The notes: generated by a model not told the origin, from the letters alone. 64,000 bases of DNA from Stictocephala bisonia (GCA_035578905.1 JAQJVL010000283.1:897000-960999), one strand, 5' to 3'. Positions 36,371 to 50,099 are shown, counted from the stretch's first letter. Translations and numbers: made by a program.

Positions 36371-38418
36371 TACCACCATACGTGTATGGATAGACAGGTG
36401 CCCATTTGCCACAGGCCTATGTATGGAACTTTGTCACAGTAAACAAAATAGTGAGTGACAATGCCGAGGGTGTGAACGTACTGAACTTTTCTCCTTTCCC
36501 ATTAAGAAATGGGACTTACAGCCTCTCTGCTGCAGATGAAAAATATTGCCAGCTTGGATTTTTGGGCGTAACAGCTTAACTTGAACTGTAAAAAAGGACA
36601 AGTTCAGTCACGGTGTAAAAAAGTTGTTAGGCCTACAGGATAAAAAATAAACAGAGGTCCCTTTCTTATGACCGCAATGAACGCCTTCGTGGCAGTTATC
36701 TATAAATAGATTACGACTAGTAGTTTATCCGGAATAGATAAATATTTTTGTTTATTCTAGTCAACCACCTTCCACTTCCCACGTATTCTACTTAGGATCA
36801 ATTCAAGACGTGTGTAACAGCTTCATGTAAAAGAAACAAGTGTATAGTGAGGTTAGACGTTGAGTGTGTTGTGAATAATATATTACAACTTTACGTAATT
36901 CTCATTATTTTCATATCGTAGCGTATCTTGACAATTCTTTGTCTCTCAGAAGAAAAGTTGTTAGTATTAAAAACTACTGAATAAATTATTTATTTCCTTA
37001 ATTGTTTAAATAAGAGTGTTTATATAACACGCAGTTCTTATTTTAGGTATCATTACATTTTTCTAACAAGTATCATACTTTTTTTTAATTTAGGAGAATG
37101 CCGTGTTCGTATATGCTACTAAATTCTTGCTCGTGTGTTGTGCTAATGGTCTAAATTGTTTTTGAAGGAGTCCAAACTTTTTAAAAGGAATGTAGATAGT
37201 AGGAATTGGTATATAATGGTACTATTGGTTAATGAATAACTGCATGAGAAATGTATATAAATATAAACATTTATTTGATGTTACGCAGTGTAGTTATGTA
37301 ATATTTTTACGTTTACCTTACTTAATTTGACATACGTACTTTTTATAGGTTGTTCATAAGAACTAATTTTATGATTACAAAAAAATAAATAACTACTCAT
37401 TTTGGAACGTATTAGGATAATATGGGATCGTTGTATTTAGGTTACTATAAGATATTTTTAATAACAGTTTGATTAAAATTGAATCTTGGCACAGAACTAG
37501 ATTACTTTCATCACAAATAGAACATCGTCACAATAATGCTCAAAATCATATTTTTTGTATACTAGCAATTTTCGTGTTTTATGTTAAAAAAAAAAATAAA
37601 TAAATAACATCGATTATAGTAAGGAAAATATTCGCTACAAATATTATTGTTATAAAGATCTAAATACTTATTAAATTCACGATACAAAATTGGTAAGTGG
37701 GTGCCGATGATAAGAATTAAGATCTTATGTGGCTTTAGAATTCATTTTCGAATAAAACCTCACATCCTTAGTATAGGAATAACGTTTATAAAACAGTACA
37801 CTTGCTTGGAATAGGAAGTATGTGGTTTAGAAATAACTGTCATGCAAGGCATGTGGGCCCACAAGCACGTAGAGTGGGTAGGCATTGGTGACGTCATGAA
37901 CCCCCGTAGGTTTCTTTATGGAGCCAACTGTGCGGCCAATATATTGAGGGGCAATATATTGGCCCCAGACATTGGTTCTGACAAATTGACATCTGTAACT
38001 GAGGCTGTGATAAAGTGACTGTCAATTTGCTGATAAGGGAGGCTCTGACGCAGCGCCGCTTGTGGTAACTGGTCAACAACCCACTTTCGAAAATTGTGCT
38101 TGTTCTGAAAGAGCGTTAACATGAACGAGAATAAAATTTAATTTATGATTATCACAAGATAATTAACAGAAATATTAATTACAATTGATCACCATTTAAT
38201 TGTTCAGCTATAAAACTATGTGGGAGACGAGGTAACTTGGATTAGAAAACAGATGTCAACAAATCCTATAGTTGATGCATGAATTATTTTAAAATGTATG
38301 GTATTTGAGTAATCTGAAATTTCAGAGATGACATTCTTTAACATCAATTTTTATTGGTCTTATTAATAAAAATATATTTTTATTGCGTTATGAATTCAAC
38401 GTATTGCAAACGTCATTA
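36371..38418. other. non-coding; one strong hairpin
   Basis: No gene is recognised. A perfect inverted repeat lies at 37934-37964 (13-bp arms, GGCCAATATATTG, loop AGGGG). A 68-codon minus-strand frame spans it and is not attributable to a family. Confidence 0.4.
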
Positions 38419-38420
38419 AA

Positions 38421-41400
38421 TATTATATATCACGCAGTACACCATTCATAAACACATGAATATTATATATCACGCAGTACACCATTCATAAACACATGAA
38501 TATTATATATCACGCACTACACCATTCATAAACACATGATAATATATATCACGCAGTACACCATTCATAAACACATGAATATTATATATCACGCAGTACA
38601 CCATTCATAAACACATGAATATTATATATCACGCAGTACACCATTCATAAACACGTGAATATTATATATCACGCAGTACACCATTCATAAACACGTGAAT
38701 ATTATATATCACGCAGTACACCATTCATAAACACGTGAATATTATATATCACGCAGTACACCATTCATAAACACGTGAATATTATATATCACGCAGTACA
38801 CCATTCATAAACACGTGAATATTATATATCACGCAGTACACCATTCATAAACACGTGAATATTATATATCACGCAGTACACCATTCATAAACACGTGAAT
38901 ATTATATATCACGCAGTACACCATTCATAAACACGTGAATATTATATATCACGCAGTACACCATTCATAAACACGTGAATATTATATATCACGCAGTACA
39001 CCATTCATAAACACGTGAATATTATATATCACGCAGTACACCATTCATAAACACGTGAATATTATATATCACGCAGTACACCATTCATAAACACGTGAAT
39101 ATTATATATCACGCAGTACACCATTCATAAACACATGAATATTATATATCACGCAGTACACCATTCATAAACACATGAATATTATATATCACGCATTACA
39201 CCATTCATAAACACATGAATATTATATATCACGCAGTACACCATTCATAAACACATGAATATTATATATCACGCAGTACACCATTCATAAACACATAAAT
39301 ATTATATATCACGCATTACACCATTCATAAACACATGAATATTATATATCACGCAGTACACCATTCATAAACACATGAATATTATATATCACGCAGTACA
39401 CCATTCATAAACACATGAATATTATATATCACGCAGTACACCATTCATAAACACATGAATATTATATATCACGCAGTACACCATTCATAAACACATGAAT
39501 ATTATATATCACGCAGTACACCATTCATAAACACATGAATATTATATATCACGCAGTACACCATTCATAAACACATGAATATTATATATCACGCATTACA
39601 CCATTCATAAACACATGAATATTATATATCACGCAGTACACCATTCATAAACACATGAATATTATATATCACGCAGTACACCATTCATAAACACATGAAT
39701 ATTATATATCACGCAGTACACCATTCATAAACACATGAATATTATATATCACGCAGTACACCATTCATAAACACATGAATATTATATATCACGCAGTACA
39801 CCATTCATAAACACATGAATATTATATATCACGCATTACACCATTCATAAACACATGAATACTATATATCACGCAGTACACGATTCATAAACACATGAAT
39901 ACTATATATCACGCAGTACACGATTCATAAACACATGAATATTATATATCACGCAGTACACCATTCATAAACACATGAATATTATATATCACGCAGTACA
40001 CCATTCATAAACACATGAATATTATATATCACGCAGTACACCATTCATAAACACATGAATATTATATATCACGCATTACACCATTCATAAACACATGAAT
40101 ATTATATATCACGCAGTACACCATTCATAAACACATGAATATTATATATCACGCAGTACACCATTCATAAACACATAAATATTATATATCACGCAGTACA
40201 CCATTCATAAACACATGAATATTATATATCACGCAGTACACCATTCATAAACACATGAATATTATATATCACGCAGTACACCATTCATAAACACATGAAT
40301 ATTATATATCACGCAGTACACCATTCATAAACACATGAATATTATATATCACGCAGTACACCATTCATAAACACATGAATATTATATATCACGCAGTACA
40401 CCATTCATAAACACATGAATATTATATATCACGCATTACACCATTCATAAACACATGAATATTATATATCGAGCAGTACACCATTCATAAACACATGAAT
40501 ATTATATATCACGCAGTACACCATTCATAAACAGATGAATATTATATATCACGCAGTACACCATTCATAAACACGTGAATATTATATATCACGCAGTACA
40601 CCATTCATAAACACGTGAATATTATATATCACGCAGTACACCATTCATAAACACATGAATATTATATATCACGCATTACACCATTCATAAACACATGAAT
40701 ATTATATATCACGCAGTACACCATTCATAAACACATGAATATTATATATCACGCAGTACACCATTCATAAACACATGAATATTATATATCACGCAGTACA
40801 CCATTCATAAACACATGAATATTATATATCACGCAGTACACCATTCATAAACACATGAATATTATATATCACGCAGTACACCATTCATAAACACATGAAT
40901 ATTATATATCACGCAGTACACCATTCATAAACACATGAATATTATATATCACGCAGTACACCATTCATAAACACATGAATATTATATATCACGCAGTACA
41001 CCATTCATAAACACATGAATATTATATATCACGCAGTACACCATTCATAAACACATGAATATTATATATCACGCAGTACACCATTCATAAACACATGAAT
41101 ATTATATATCACGCAGTACACCATTCATAAACACATGAATATTATATATCACGCAGTACACCATTCATAAACACATGAATATTATATATCACGCAGTACA
41201 CCATTCATAAACACATGAATATTATATATCACGCAGTACACCATTCATAAACACGTGAATATTATATATCACGCAGTACACCATTCATAAACACGTGAAT
41301 ATTATACATCACGCAGTACACCATTCATAAACACGTGAATATTATACATCACGCAGTACACCATTCATAAACACGTGAATATTATACATCACGCATTACA

Positions 41401-44400
41401 CCATTCATAAACACATGAATATTATATATCACGCAGTACACCATTCATAAACACATGAATATTATATATCACGCAGTACACCATTCATAAACACATGAAT
41501 ATTATATATCACGCAGTACACCATTCATAAACACATGAATATTATATATCACGCAGTACACCATTCATAAACACATGAATATTATATATCACGCAGTACA
41601 CCATTCATAAACACATGAATATTATATATCACGCAGTACACCATTCATAAACACATGAATATTATATATCACGCAGTACACCATTCATAAACACATGAAT
41701 ATTATATATCACGCAGTACACCATTCATAAACACATGAATATTATATATCACGCAGTACACCATTCATAAACACATGAATATTATATATCACGCAGTACA
41801 CCATTCATAAACACATGAATATTATATATCACGCAGTACACCATTCATAAACACATGAATATTATATATCACGCAGTACACCATTCATAAACACATGAAT
41901 ATTATATATCACGCAGTACACCATTCATAAACACATGAATATTATATATCACGCAGTACACCATTCATAAACACATGAATATTATATATCACGCAGTACA
42001 CCATTCATAAACACATGAATATTATATATCACGCAGTACACCATTCATAAACACATGAATATTATATATCACGCAGTACACCATTCATAAACACATGAAT
42101 ATTATATATCACGCAGTACACCATTCATAAACACATGAATATTATATATCACGCAGTACACCATTCATAAACACATGAATATTATATATCACGCAGTACA
42201 CCATTCATAAACACATGAATATTATATATCACGCAGTACACCATTCATAAACACATGAATATTATATATCACGCAGTACACCATTCATAAACACATGAAT
42301 ATTATATATCACGCAGTACACCATTCATAAACACATGAATATTATATATCACGCAGTACACCATTCATAAACACATGAATATTATATATCACGCAGTACA
42401 CCATTCATAAACACATGAATATTATATATCACGCAGTACACCATTCATAAACACATGAATATTATATATCACGCATTACACCATTCATAAACACATGAAT
42501 ATTATATATCACGCAGTACACCATTCATAAACACATGAATATTATATATCACGCAGTACACCATTCATAAACACATGAATATTATATATCACGCAGTACA
42601 CCATTCATAAACACATGAATATTATATATCACGCAGTACACCATTCATAAACACATGAATATTATATATCACGCAGTACACCATTCATAAACACATGAAT
42701 ATTATATATCACGCAGTACACCATTCATAAACACATGAATATTATATATCACGCAGTACACCATTCATAAACACATGAATATTATATATCACGCAGTACA
42801 CCATTCATAAACACATGAATATTATATATCACGCAGTACACCATTCATAAACACATGAATATTATATATCACGCAGTACACCATTCATAAACACATGAAT
42901 ATTATATATCACGCAGTACACCATTCATAAACACATGAATATTATATATCACGCAGTACACCATTCATAAACACATGAATATTATATATCACGCAGTACA
43001 CCATTCATAAACACATGAATATTATATATCACGCAGTACACCATTCATAAACACATGAATATTATATATCACGCAGTACACCATTCATAAACACATGAAT
43101 ATTATATATCACGCAGTACACCATTCATAAACACATGAATATTATATATCACGCAGTACACCATTCATAAACACATGAATATTATATATCACGCAGTACA
43201 CCATTCATAAACACATGAATATTATATATCACGCAGTACACCATTCATAAACACATGAATATTATATATCACGCAGTACACCATTCATAAACACGTGAAT
43301 ATTATATATCACGCAGTACACCATTCATAAACACGTGAATATTATACATCACGCAGTACACCATTCATAAACACGTGAATATTATACATCACGCAGTACA
43401 CCATTCATAAACACGTGAATATTATACATCACGCATTACACCATTCATAAACACATGAATATTATATATCACGCAGTACACCATTCATAAACACATGAAT
43501 ATTATATATCACGCAGTACACCATTCATAAACACATGAATATTATATATCACGCAGTACACCATTCATAAACACATGAATATTATATATCACGCAGTACA
43601 CCATTCATAAACACATGAATATTATATATCACGCAGTACACCATTCATAAACACATGAATATTATATATCACGCAGTACACCATTCATAAACACATGAAT
43701 ATTATATATCACGCAGTACACCATTCATAAACACATGAATATTATATATCACGCAGTACACCATTCATAAACACATGAATATTATATATCACGCAGTACA
43801 CCATTCATAAACACATGAATATTATATATCACGCAGTACACCATTCATAAACACATGAATATTATATATCACGCAGTACACCATTCATAAACACATGAAT
43901 ATTATATATCACGCAGTACACCATTCATAAACACATGAATATTATATATCACGCAGTACACCATTCATAAACACATGTATATTATATATCACGCAGTACA
44001 CCATTCATAAACACATGAATATTATATATCACGCAGTACACCATTCATAAACACATGAATATTATATATCACGCAGTACACCATTCATAAACACATGAAT
44101 ATTATATATCACGCAGTACACCATTCATAAACACATGAATATTATATATCACGCAGTACACCATTCATAAACACATGAATATTATATATCACGCATTACA
44201 CCATTCATAAACACATGAATATTATATATCACGCAGTACACCATTCATAAACACATGAATATTATATATCACGCAGTACACCATTCATAAACACATGAAT
44301 ATTATATATCACGCAGTACACCATTCATAAACACATGAATATTATATATCACGCAGTACACCATTCATAAACACATGAATATTATATATCACGCAGTACA

Positions 44401-44423
44401 CCATTCATAAACACATGAATATT
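38421..44423 (+). repeat. 40-bp satellite array, ~150 units
   Basis: The unit is 40 bp: ATTATATATCACGCAGTACA plus CCATTCATAAACACATGAAT, repeated for 6.0 kb with near identity. Each unit contains the inverted pair ATTCAT/ATGAAT around a 6-base loop. Common variants are CACATG to CACGTG, ACGCAG to ACGCAT, and ATATATC to ATACATC. CACGTG variants occur in blocks, the longest being twelve consecutive units (about 38650-39100). One early unit near 38540 is 1 bp short. A five-unit cassette (41240-41400) recurs at 43280-43440, exactly 2,040 bp or 51 units later. No coding potential exists. Confidence 0.98.
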
Positions 44424-44505
44424 CACTTAGTTAATTAAAACGTTGTTACCTTCGAATTAGCTCAAGTTTAAAGCTAAAATTAAAAAATCTTTATTCATTA
44501 TATTT

Positions 44506-45012
44506 CACTAGCCGACAGTCCTAGCATCTCTACGGTGTGGTTCTGTACGCTTGCTTACCCTTCTTTCTGTAGTTCTCTTTAAACGTAAACCAATACATCA
44601 ATATGAAAACTCAGCCCGCTGCCATTTTCCAAGATAACTAAGTTTTATTGTTTAGAAAAGCCAATAAATCTACTTTAGGGGGATGCAAAGTAGTGCAATC
44701 TGTCAGAGTTAGTAGAAATGATCATAAATAGTTCACAATGGAACCAGTGTCATATTTACGTTTTTTTTAATCACCTGTTTTAAATACATTTTTAAAATAA
44801 TGAATGCTAATGATACTGTTACAGGAAAAAAAGAAAACGTTGAGGGGGCTGTTAATGCCCCTTAGAAATGGAATTGCAAGAAATTCTTGCTTGGTGGGTC
44901 TCTATGGTACGAAAGGTAACAACCATCCTCAAATTTCATCACAATCCGTTAATTGGTTCTGGAAATTCCGTGATGAGTGAATACATCGCTTTTGGATTTT
45001 TTATATTACAAC
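44506..45012 (+). mobile_element. short retroposon-like element
   Basis: This segment of about 0.5 kb begins near CTAGCCGACAGTCC and ends with AAATTTCATCACAATCCGTT, then GTGATGAGTGA and a T/A-rich tail. That is the 3' text seen at the ends of many arthropod non-autonomous non-LTR elements. The internal text (GCTGTTAATGCCCCTTAGAA) resembles GTGCTTTATACCCCTTAGGA in the element at 47890-48438. No ORF. Confidence 0.45.
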
Positions 45013-45229
45013 TGCATGCAGAAAATAATATCGTGTACATTAAAGAAAAATAAAAAAATAAAAAGACACACAGTTTAATTAATTAATTCACAGAAGAACT
45101 TGCTTTTACTTTGGCAGTCTGTAGAAGTTCAGTCCTTTTAATGCACAAGTCAACTACAAACAGTAAAGGTCATTTAAGAACTAAATACAGGATAAGTAAG
45201 TGTTACATTTATCAACGATAAACCACAAG

Positions 45230-45258
45230 CACAGAGCAAAGATATTCTTTGCTCTGTG
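45230..45258. repeat. 12-bp perfect inverted repeat
   Basis: CACAGAGCAAAG and CTTTGCTCTGTG flank a 5-base loop (ATATT). The octamer CCACAAGC occurs on both sides of the hairpin, like a target duplication. Confidence 0.8.
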
Positions 45259-45469
45259 ACCACAAGCAACAAAGAACGGACATAACAGACTACTACTAAA
45301 TTATTAATTACAAAATGCCAACAACTAAAAAACAATATGATATAACAAGAAATACTGAAATAATACCTAATAATAACAACACTTAAGTAACATTGTATTT
45401 ATAATTAAAAACAATGATAAAAATGTAAAAATAATATAAATACTTTATTAAACACTCTATACTATAAAT

Positions 45470-45528
45470 AAATATAATAATATACTACAGTTAATATTAA
45501 ATATTAACTGTAGTATATTATTATATTT
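45470..45528. repeat. 59-bp near-perfect palindrome
   Basis: Two perfectly complementary 29-base arms (45470-45498 and 45500-45528) are separated by a single A. The sequence is AT-rich with a central ACTACAGTTAATATT word. It would form a long hairpin or cruciform. Confidence 0.95.
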
Positions 45529-45559
45529 TTGTGTGTATAATATTACTATACAAATTTTG

Positions 45560-45765
45560 TGGTGGCCGTTTTACCACCGCTGGAAGGTCGACAGCCCTTT
45601 AGTAACCATGCAAATTTACCGTCAGCGGACCAAAACATGCTTTTCTATTTCAACTGTACGGTTCGTGTTTATTATTATAATGACTAATAGTGAACACTGT
45701 ATGAGTATTAAAGGTCCATTCTAGTGGACCATAGGTTGTTATTACGAGTATTTTAAATGTATAAT
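45560..45765 (+). repeat. hairpin-MITE-like repeat family R3, copy 1
   Basis: AAACATGCTTTTCTATTTCA and its continuation (45635-45765), ending in CATTCTAGTGGACCATAGGT, match the reverse complement of 56625-56755 and more weakly 48930-49040. The block lies immediately upstream of the reverse-transcriptase relic at 45788. Confidence 0.75.
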
Positions 45766-45787
45766 CGTCAAGAATTACATATAATTC

Positions 45788-47340
45788 TTGCCTGCACCGA
45801 ATGAGATACAGGCAAACCTCCCTGGAGGTAACATTTTTGACACTTCCAACTTTTACCTTAGCCAAGTTTCCTTCTTCTTAAGTCCAGTAACTAGTGCAGA
45901 GGTGTTGAAAACTATAAATAGTTTAAAAAACAAAAAGTCAACTGGTAATGACCATCTATCTGTTCAACTGATAAAAGCGATAGGCACTGCTATAGCAGAG
46001 CCTTTAGCTGCCATAATAAATCTAAGCTTCAGCAGTGGTGTTTTCCCAGATAAACTGAAAGAGGCTATTGTCGTTCCAATTCATAAGAAAGGTAGAAAAG
46101 ACTTGGTGGAGCAATATAGACCTGTTACTTTGCTGTCGGTAATAACTAAGATTATTGAGAAATGCATGAAAATCAGGCTGTTGGAATATTTAAATAATAA
46201 AAAATTCTTTAATACTAATCAGTTTGGATTTATAACAGGGAAAATACAGAAGGAGCAATTGCTGGTTTTATAGAACAAGTCTATAGTAGCTTCAATAACA
46301 ACAACAAAGTGGCTGGTATTTTTATTGATTTTTGTAAGGCATTCGATTTAGTGAATCATAAAATATTGTTACAGAAATTGGAATATGCAGGAATAAGATG
46401 TAACGCCTTAAATTGGTTTGAAACATATTTAAAAAATAGGCAGCAGAGAGTAAAAGTGTCCAATACTTTAAGTACATCTAGGATTGTTACAATAGGAGTG
46501 CCTCAGGGCTCAGTTATGGCTGTAATTTTGTTCCTTGTGTTTATAAATGATTTATTAAGTTTGCCATTGAAAGGAAAAAATCACAGGTTTCGCGGATGAT
46601 ATCGCCATTAAATACTCGGAAAAACAGTGGGAAAGTATATGGAACAACATGAAAGAGTTTTTAATAACAATTAGGAAATGGTGCGAAAATAATATAATGG
46701 TACTAAATGCCTCAAAAACTAAGTTTATAGCCTACATTTTGATTTGAAAGGTTTTCAATTTAATAACACACTAAAATTTCATAAACTGAATTGTCAATAT
46801 ATACCACCTATTTGTGACTGTGAAACTATTGAACAAGTGAGAGAAATAGAATACCTGGCATTAATTATAGACGAAAAATTAAGTTGGAAATCGCACATAA
46901 TCAAACTACAATCTGGTTTAAGAAAAAGTATCAGAAACTTCTATTACCTAAGAAATTTTATTGATGATAAATTATTAAAAACTATTTATTTCGCACTGAT
47001 TCACTCTAAGTTAAATTATGGAATAGAGAACTGGGGAAGTACTGACAACGTAACCATTCAACCGTTAAAAGTAACTCAAAATCATTTCATTAGACTGATT
47101 GCCAGAAAAAATAGATTTGAATCAGCAGCACCAATTTATAAGGATTTAAAAATACTACCACTGAAATATTTATTTGTATTTAAAGTTTTAAAAATGTTCT
47201 TTAAAAAAAGCGGAAACATCAGAAATGATAGAATTTACCCAAGAACAAGAGGCGATGCAATGGTAGTAAGACCTAAGGTGAATAAATCAATCTTCAAAAA
47301 TATCTTTTCTTTTCTGGGACCAAAATTTATAAACTACTAT
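45788..47340 (+). pseudogene. non-LTR reverse transcriptase, frameshifted
   Basis: An almost complete LINE reverse-transcriptase domain is recognisable but split over several frames. 45788-46240 holds the fingers (NKKSTGNDHL, VVPIHKKG, EQYRPVTLLS, ending NQFGF). A frameshift at about 46241 moves to the frame with FIDFCKAFDLVNHK (catalytic Asp codon 46327-46329) and GVPQGS followed by VMAVILFL, where 'VLGPxLFL' is usual. A second shift before 46589 gives FADD (46589-46600), the remaining catalytic pair. A third near 46735 leads into the thumb and C-terminal region (LIHSKLNYGIENWGS). No apurinic endonuclease is seen upstream, so the copy is also 5' truncated. At least three indels make it inactive. 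Its last codons run into another element at about 47341. Confidence 0.9.
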
Positions 47341-47839
47341 AGCTGTACTCGCCCGCTTCGCCGGTCATAATATTGAGTTTGATTTAGAACCTAATAGCTG
47401 AAAGAATTCGAGCATTTTTGCTTCTTCTACCAATATTAGATTTTTTAGGAGGCATGTCATAAAAAGTAAACTTCAAAACAAATAATTATTTATTTTTTAT
47501 TTTCACGTTTCACCACATGTTTTAATTACCGAGGAAAAAAAGTTAACACTACAATAACTAACTAACTACAATAAATCAAAACATATACAGTACTGTTGTT
47601 GTGAGAACTTCAATCTGCTTATGGCATGTGAAACTACATTAAACCACACAGTCATATGTTTTTTGTAAACAATTCAGATTCTCCATTTGAATAACATGGG
47701 ATCTTTAGGAGCCCGTGGGGCGGGACCTTGTGGACGTATCTGCATCAAACTTCACAGAAACCATCTCGGGAGTGTACAGGACAACATCCTAAAGTTTCAT
47801 GGCGATCGGTTGGATGGTTTGGCAGCGATAAACTTCAAA

Positions 47840-47889
<50 letters not shown>
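47341..47889 (+). mobile_element. short retroposon-like element, (TA)n tail
   Basis: The head is CTCGCCCGCTTCGCCGG (47347). The end contains AAAGTTTCATGGCGATCGGT and GATAAACTTCAAAC, followed by a (TA)n microsatellite (47842-47888). This GC-rich head, 'AAGTTTCATxxxGATCGG' tail and TA-repeat end are typical of widespread arthropod non-autonomous non-LTR elements. It interrupts the 3' end of the reverse-transcriptase relic. Small frames crossing the (TA)n are artefacts. Confidence 0.55.
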
Positions 47890-47890
<1 letters not shown>

Positions 47891-48438
47891 TAGGGGACAC
47901 CCCTGCACGCTTCGCGTGCCAACCCCGACGCTCGCTACGCTCGATACACCTCGGCCTTCGGCCTCGGCATGTAACTATTCAATACAAAAATCGGTATATT
48001 AACTATATAACGTAAAATTACAATATTACATTTCGGTACAGTATCTCACTCACACTAATTGCTTTGCCACCTATTTAGCCTATTTCAAGAGTGTTCATTT
48101 CATTTATTTTTGTTTAACAGCTGAAGATTAAACAAATAGTAAAATATTAAATAGTATAATGTCAAACATTCAAAATAGACATGTTTATTTATTTACAAAA
48201 CAGCTGTTATTAATTTACTAACATCAACCCAATGTTATCCTTATGGACCAATCTTTTAAGGGTGCTTTATACCCCTTAGGAGTACTTTATCAAGATGAAA
48301 ATACTTTAGTTGTCCTATTTAAGTTCTAAAGAAACAGTGTACAAAATTTCAGCTCTCTACCTACATGGGAAGTTGGAGAATTAGTGATGAGTGAGTGAGT
48401 CAATCAGTGAGGGCTTTGCCTTTTATATATATAGATAT
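47890..48438 (+). mobile_element. short retroposon-like element, tandem to the previous one
   Basis: It begins GGGGACACCCCTGCACGCTT followed by CGCGTGCC directly after the (TA)n of the preceding element. It ends with AAATTTCAGCTCTCTACC, GATGAGTGAGTGAGTCA and GGGCTTTGCC followed by TTTTATATATATAGAT. Head and tail are those of a complete ~550-bp non-autonomous copy. A sibling copy lies inverted at 50100-50475. Confidence 0.65.
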
Positions 48439-48929
48439 ATACAAACATCCTCTTTTATAAATATAGATTTGCCATCAGAAATAAAAAAACTGTAATAATT
48501 TTAAAAAGTATTCTATTAAAGTGAAGAAGTGGTTATTTATTTTGATGAAATTGATCATTTATTTACAGTATTAGCCTAAGTAACAAGTTTAGAAAATTAA
48601 AATTAAATAGCTAATTAATAATATGTAAGCCCAAATACTGTACACATTCTAGCCTATCAAGTAGTTGACAGGAAACGTCAACCTTGGACTGTGCACACTG
48701 CAGCGGACCGATTGATAAATCTTTTGATAAGTTTTGACTGTCTTTGTTTTGTTAACAAGAATGTTTAAGTTGAACTAGCCACGATTACTGGAAACAGTGG
48801 CTAGTAATTCCTTTATAATTTATGTAAAATGTTTTTATATATTTTTTGAGGAATAAATAAAGTTTATTATTATAAAGTTTCACATATTTAAGCGTGAAAA
48901 GAGTATAAAAATACTCAGCCTTTAAAAAA
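48439..48929. other. non-coding, nothing recognised
   Basis: No gene or repeat is supported in this AT-rich spacer. Confidence 0.4.
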
Positions 48930-49040
48930 AACTAACGTATGGTCCACTATAACAGGTCTTCACCTTTCAAACGATACTTCAATTGCTACGATACGATCAT
49001 TATTACGAACCGAATCGTTGAAATAGAAACCCATGTTTTG
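48930..49040 (-). repeat. R3 repeat, diverged copy 2
   Basis: The text TATGGTCCACTATAACAGGT, CTTCACC and ACGAACCGAATCGTTGAAAT followed by AGAAACCCATGTTTTGG corresponds to the reverse complement of the R3 copy at 45635-45730, and to the 56515 end, with substantial divergence. Confidence 0.55.
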
Positions 49041-50099
49041 GAGTTTTTCGCGGAGGAATACGACGACCTTGCGCAATACCAATAATTAAATAGATAAAAA
49101 TGTCAAATATATTTATGCAGCAACTAACTGCACGTACGTCTTGTATTCTCTAAAATTAACTGTGAACAGTTTTTATTTTAAATTTAGCCTTTCGTTCAAG
49201 AAATATACTGTTGCAATATCTTGTAACAAGTTTGTGAAACACACTGTCAGTGTCAGAACAAGTTGTGAATTGTTGTCTACCTTAATCCCGGCGGTGCGAC
49301 AAGAACTCGTCAACAGAGTAAATGACGGACTCTGTGACATATCACACTGGCCCACGAGCAATGTACCCAAATAATTTTTGCTATCCGTAGCTATTAGGCC
49401 AACTTTATATATATTTTTAAGAATACACTTATACAAAACTACGATTAGTATATAATCAATGGTAGAACCAGTTTATAAAATATCTACGTGCCAAATCATT
49501 CTCACGTTAACGTATAATTAAATTATTTTACTCCATTTAACACATTTTACAACTAATTAAATGATTTCTTCAATATTTATGTCATATTTCCTGATTTATT
49601 AAATTTAAATTTATCACATAATTAAATTAAACAAATAAAACCGTCGTATGAACATTGTATCTCTATAGTCCAGTTATTCCAACTCCTGAAACATGTTGAA
49701 GCACAAAACGTCATACAATTGTGTAATGCAAAACTAGTATCACAACTTTGAAGGCGGTATGTTTTTTATTTCTGAAATTAATATTTTAAACAACTTCCAC
49801 TCTGTTGTAGTAAAATGTATTATTAACTTTCCTTACAAGAGTTCATCGCCAATCGTTGCTACTAGTCTTATATCATCTTATTAATCAGACTAATTTTTAA
49901 TTAAAGCGTGGTGCTTAGAGAATTAAACATTATATTTAAACTGAATAGACTTTAATAAATGTAAGTTAATTATTATAATAAAGTTTTTAATATGAATAAC
50001 TTAAATATATTTAGATAATATGTATCATAATATGTTTTAACGTATTAATTTTAATTTATTAGGCTTCATCCAACTTCATGTAACGTTCCTTCTGAAACG
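49041..50099. other. non-coding, nothing recognised
   Basis: AT-rich sequence. Overlapping 77- and 87-codon frames on opposite strands (49141-49436) have no family resemblance. Confidence 0.4.

Noticed and set aside
37894..38122. Minus-strand frames of 61-68 codons as a host exon
   Set aside because: No family resemblance or splice signals I can trust; part of the sequence is a perfect hairpin.
38421..44423. CRISPR array
   Set aside because: Repeats are directly contiguous 40-bp satellite units with no unique spacers, and the context is eukaryotic transposon-rich DNA.
47687..48015. Frames ending in Ile-Tyr repeats
   Set aside because: Produced by translation of the (TA)n microsatellite at a retroposon tail.
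49141..49436. Overlapping 77- and 87-codon frames
   Set aside because: They lie on opposite strands over the same DNA and neither shows a recognisable domain.
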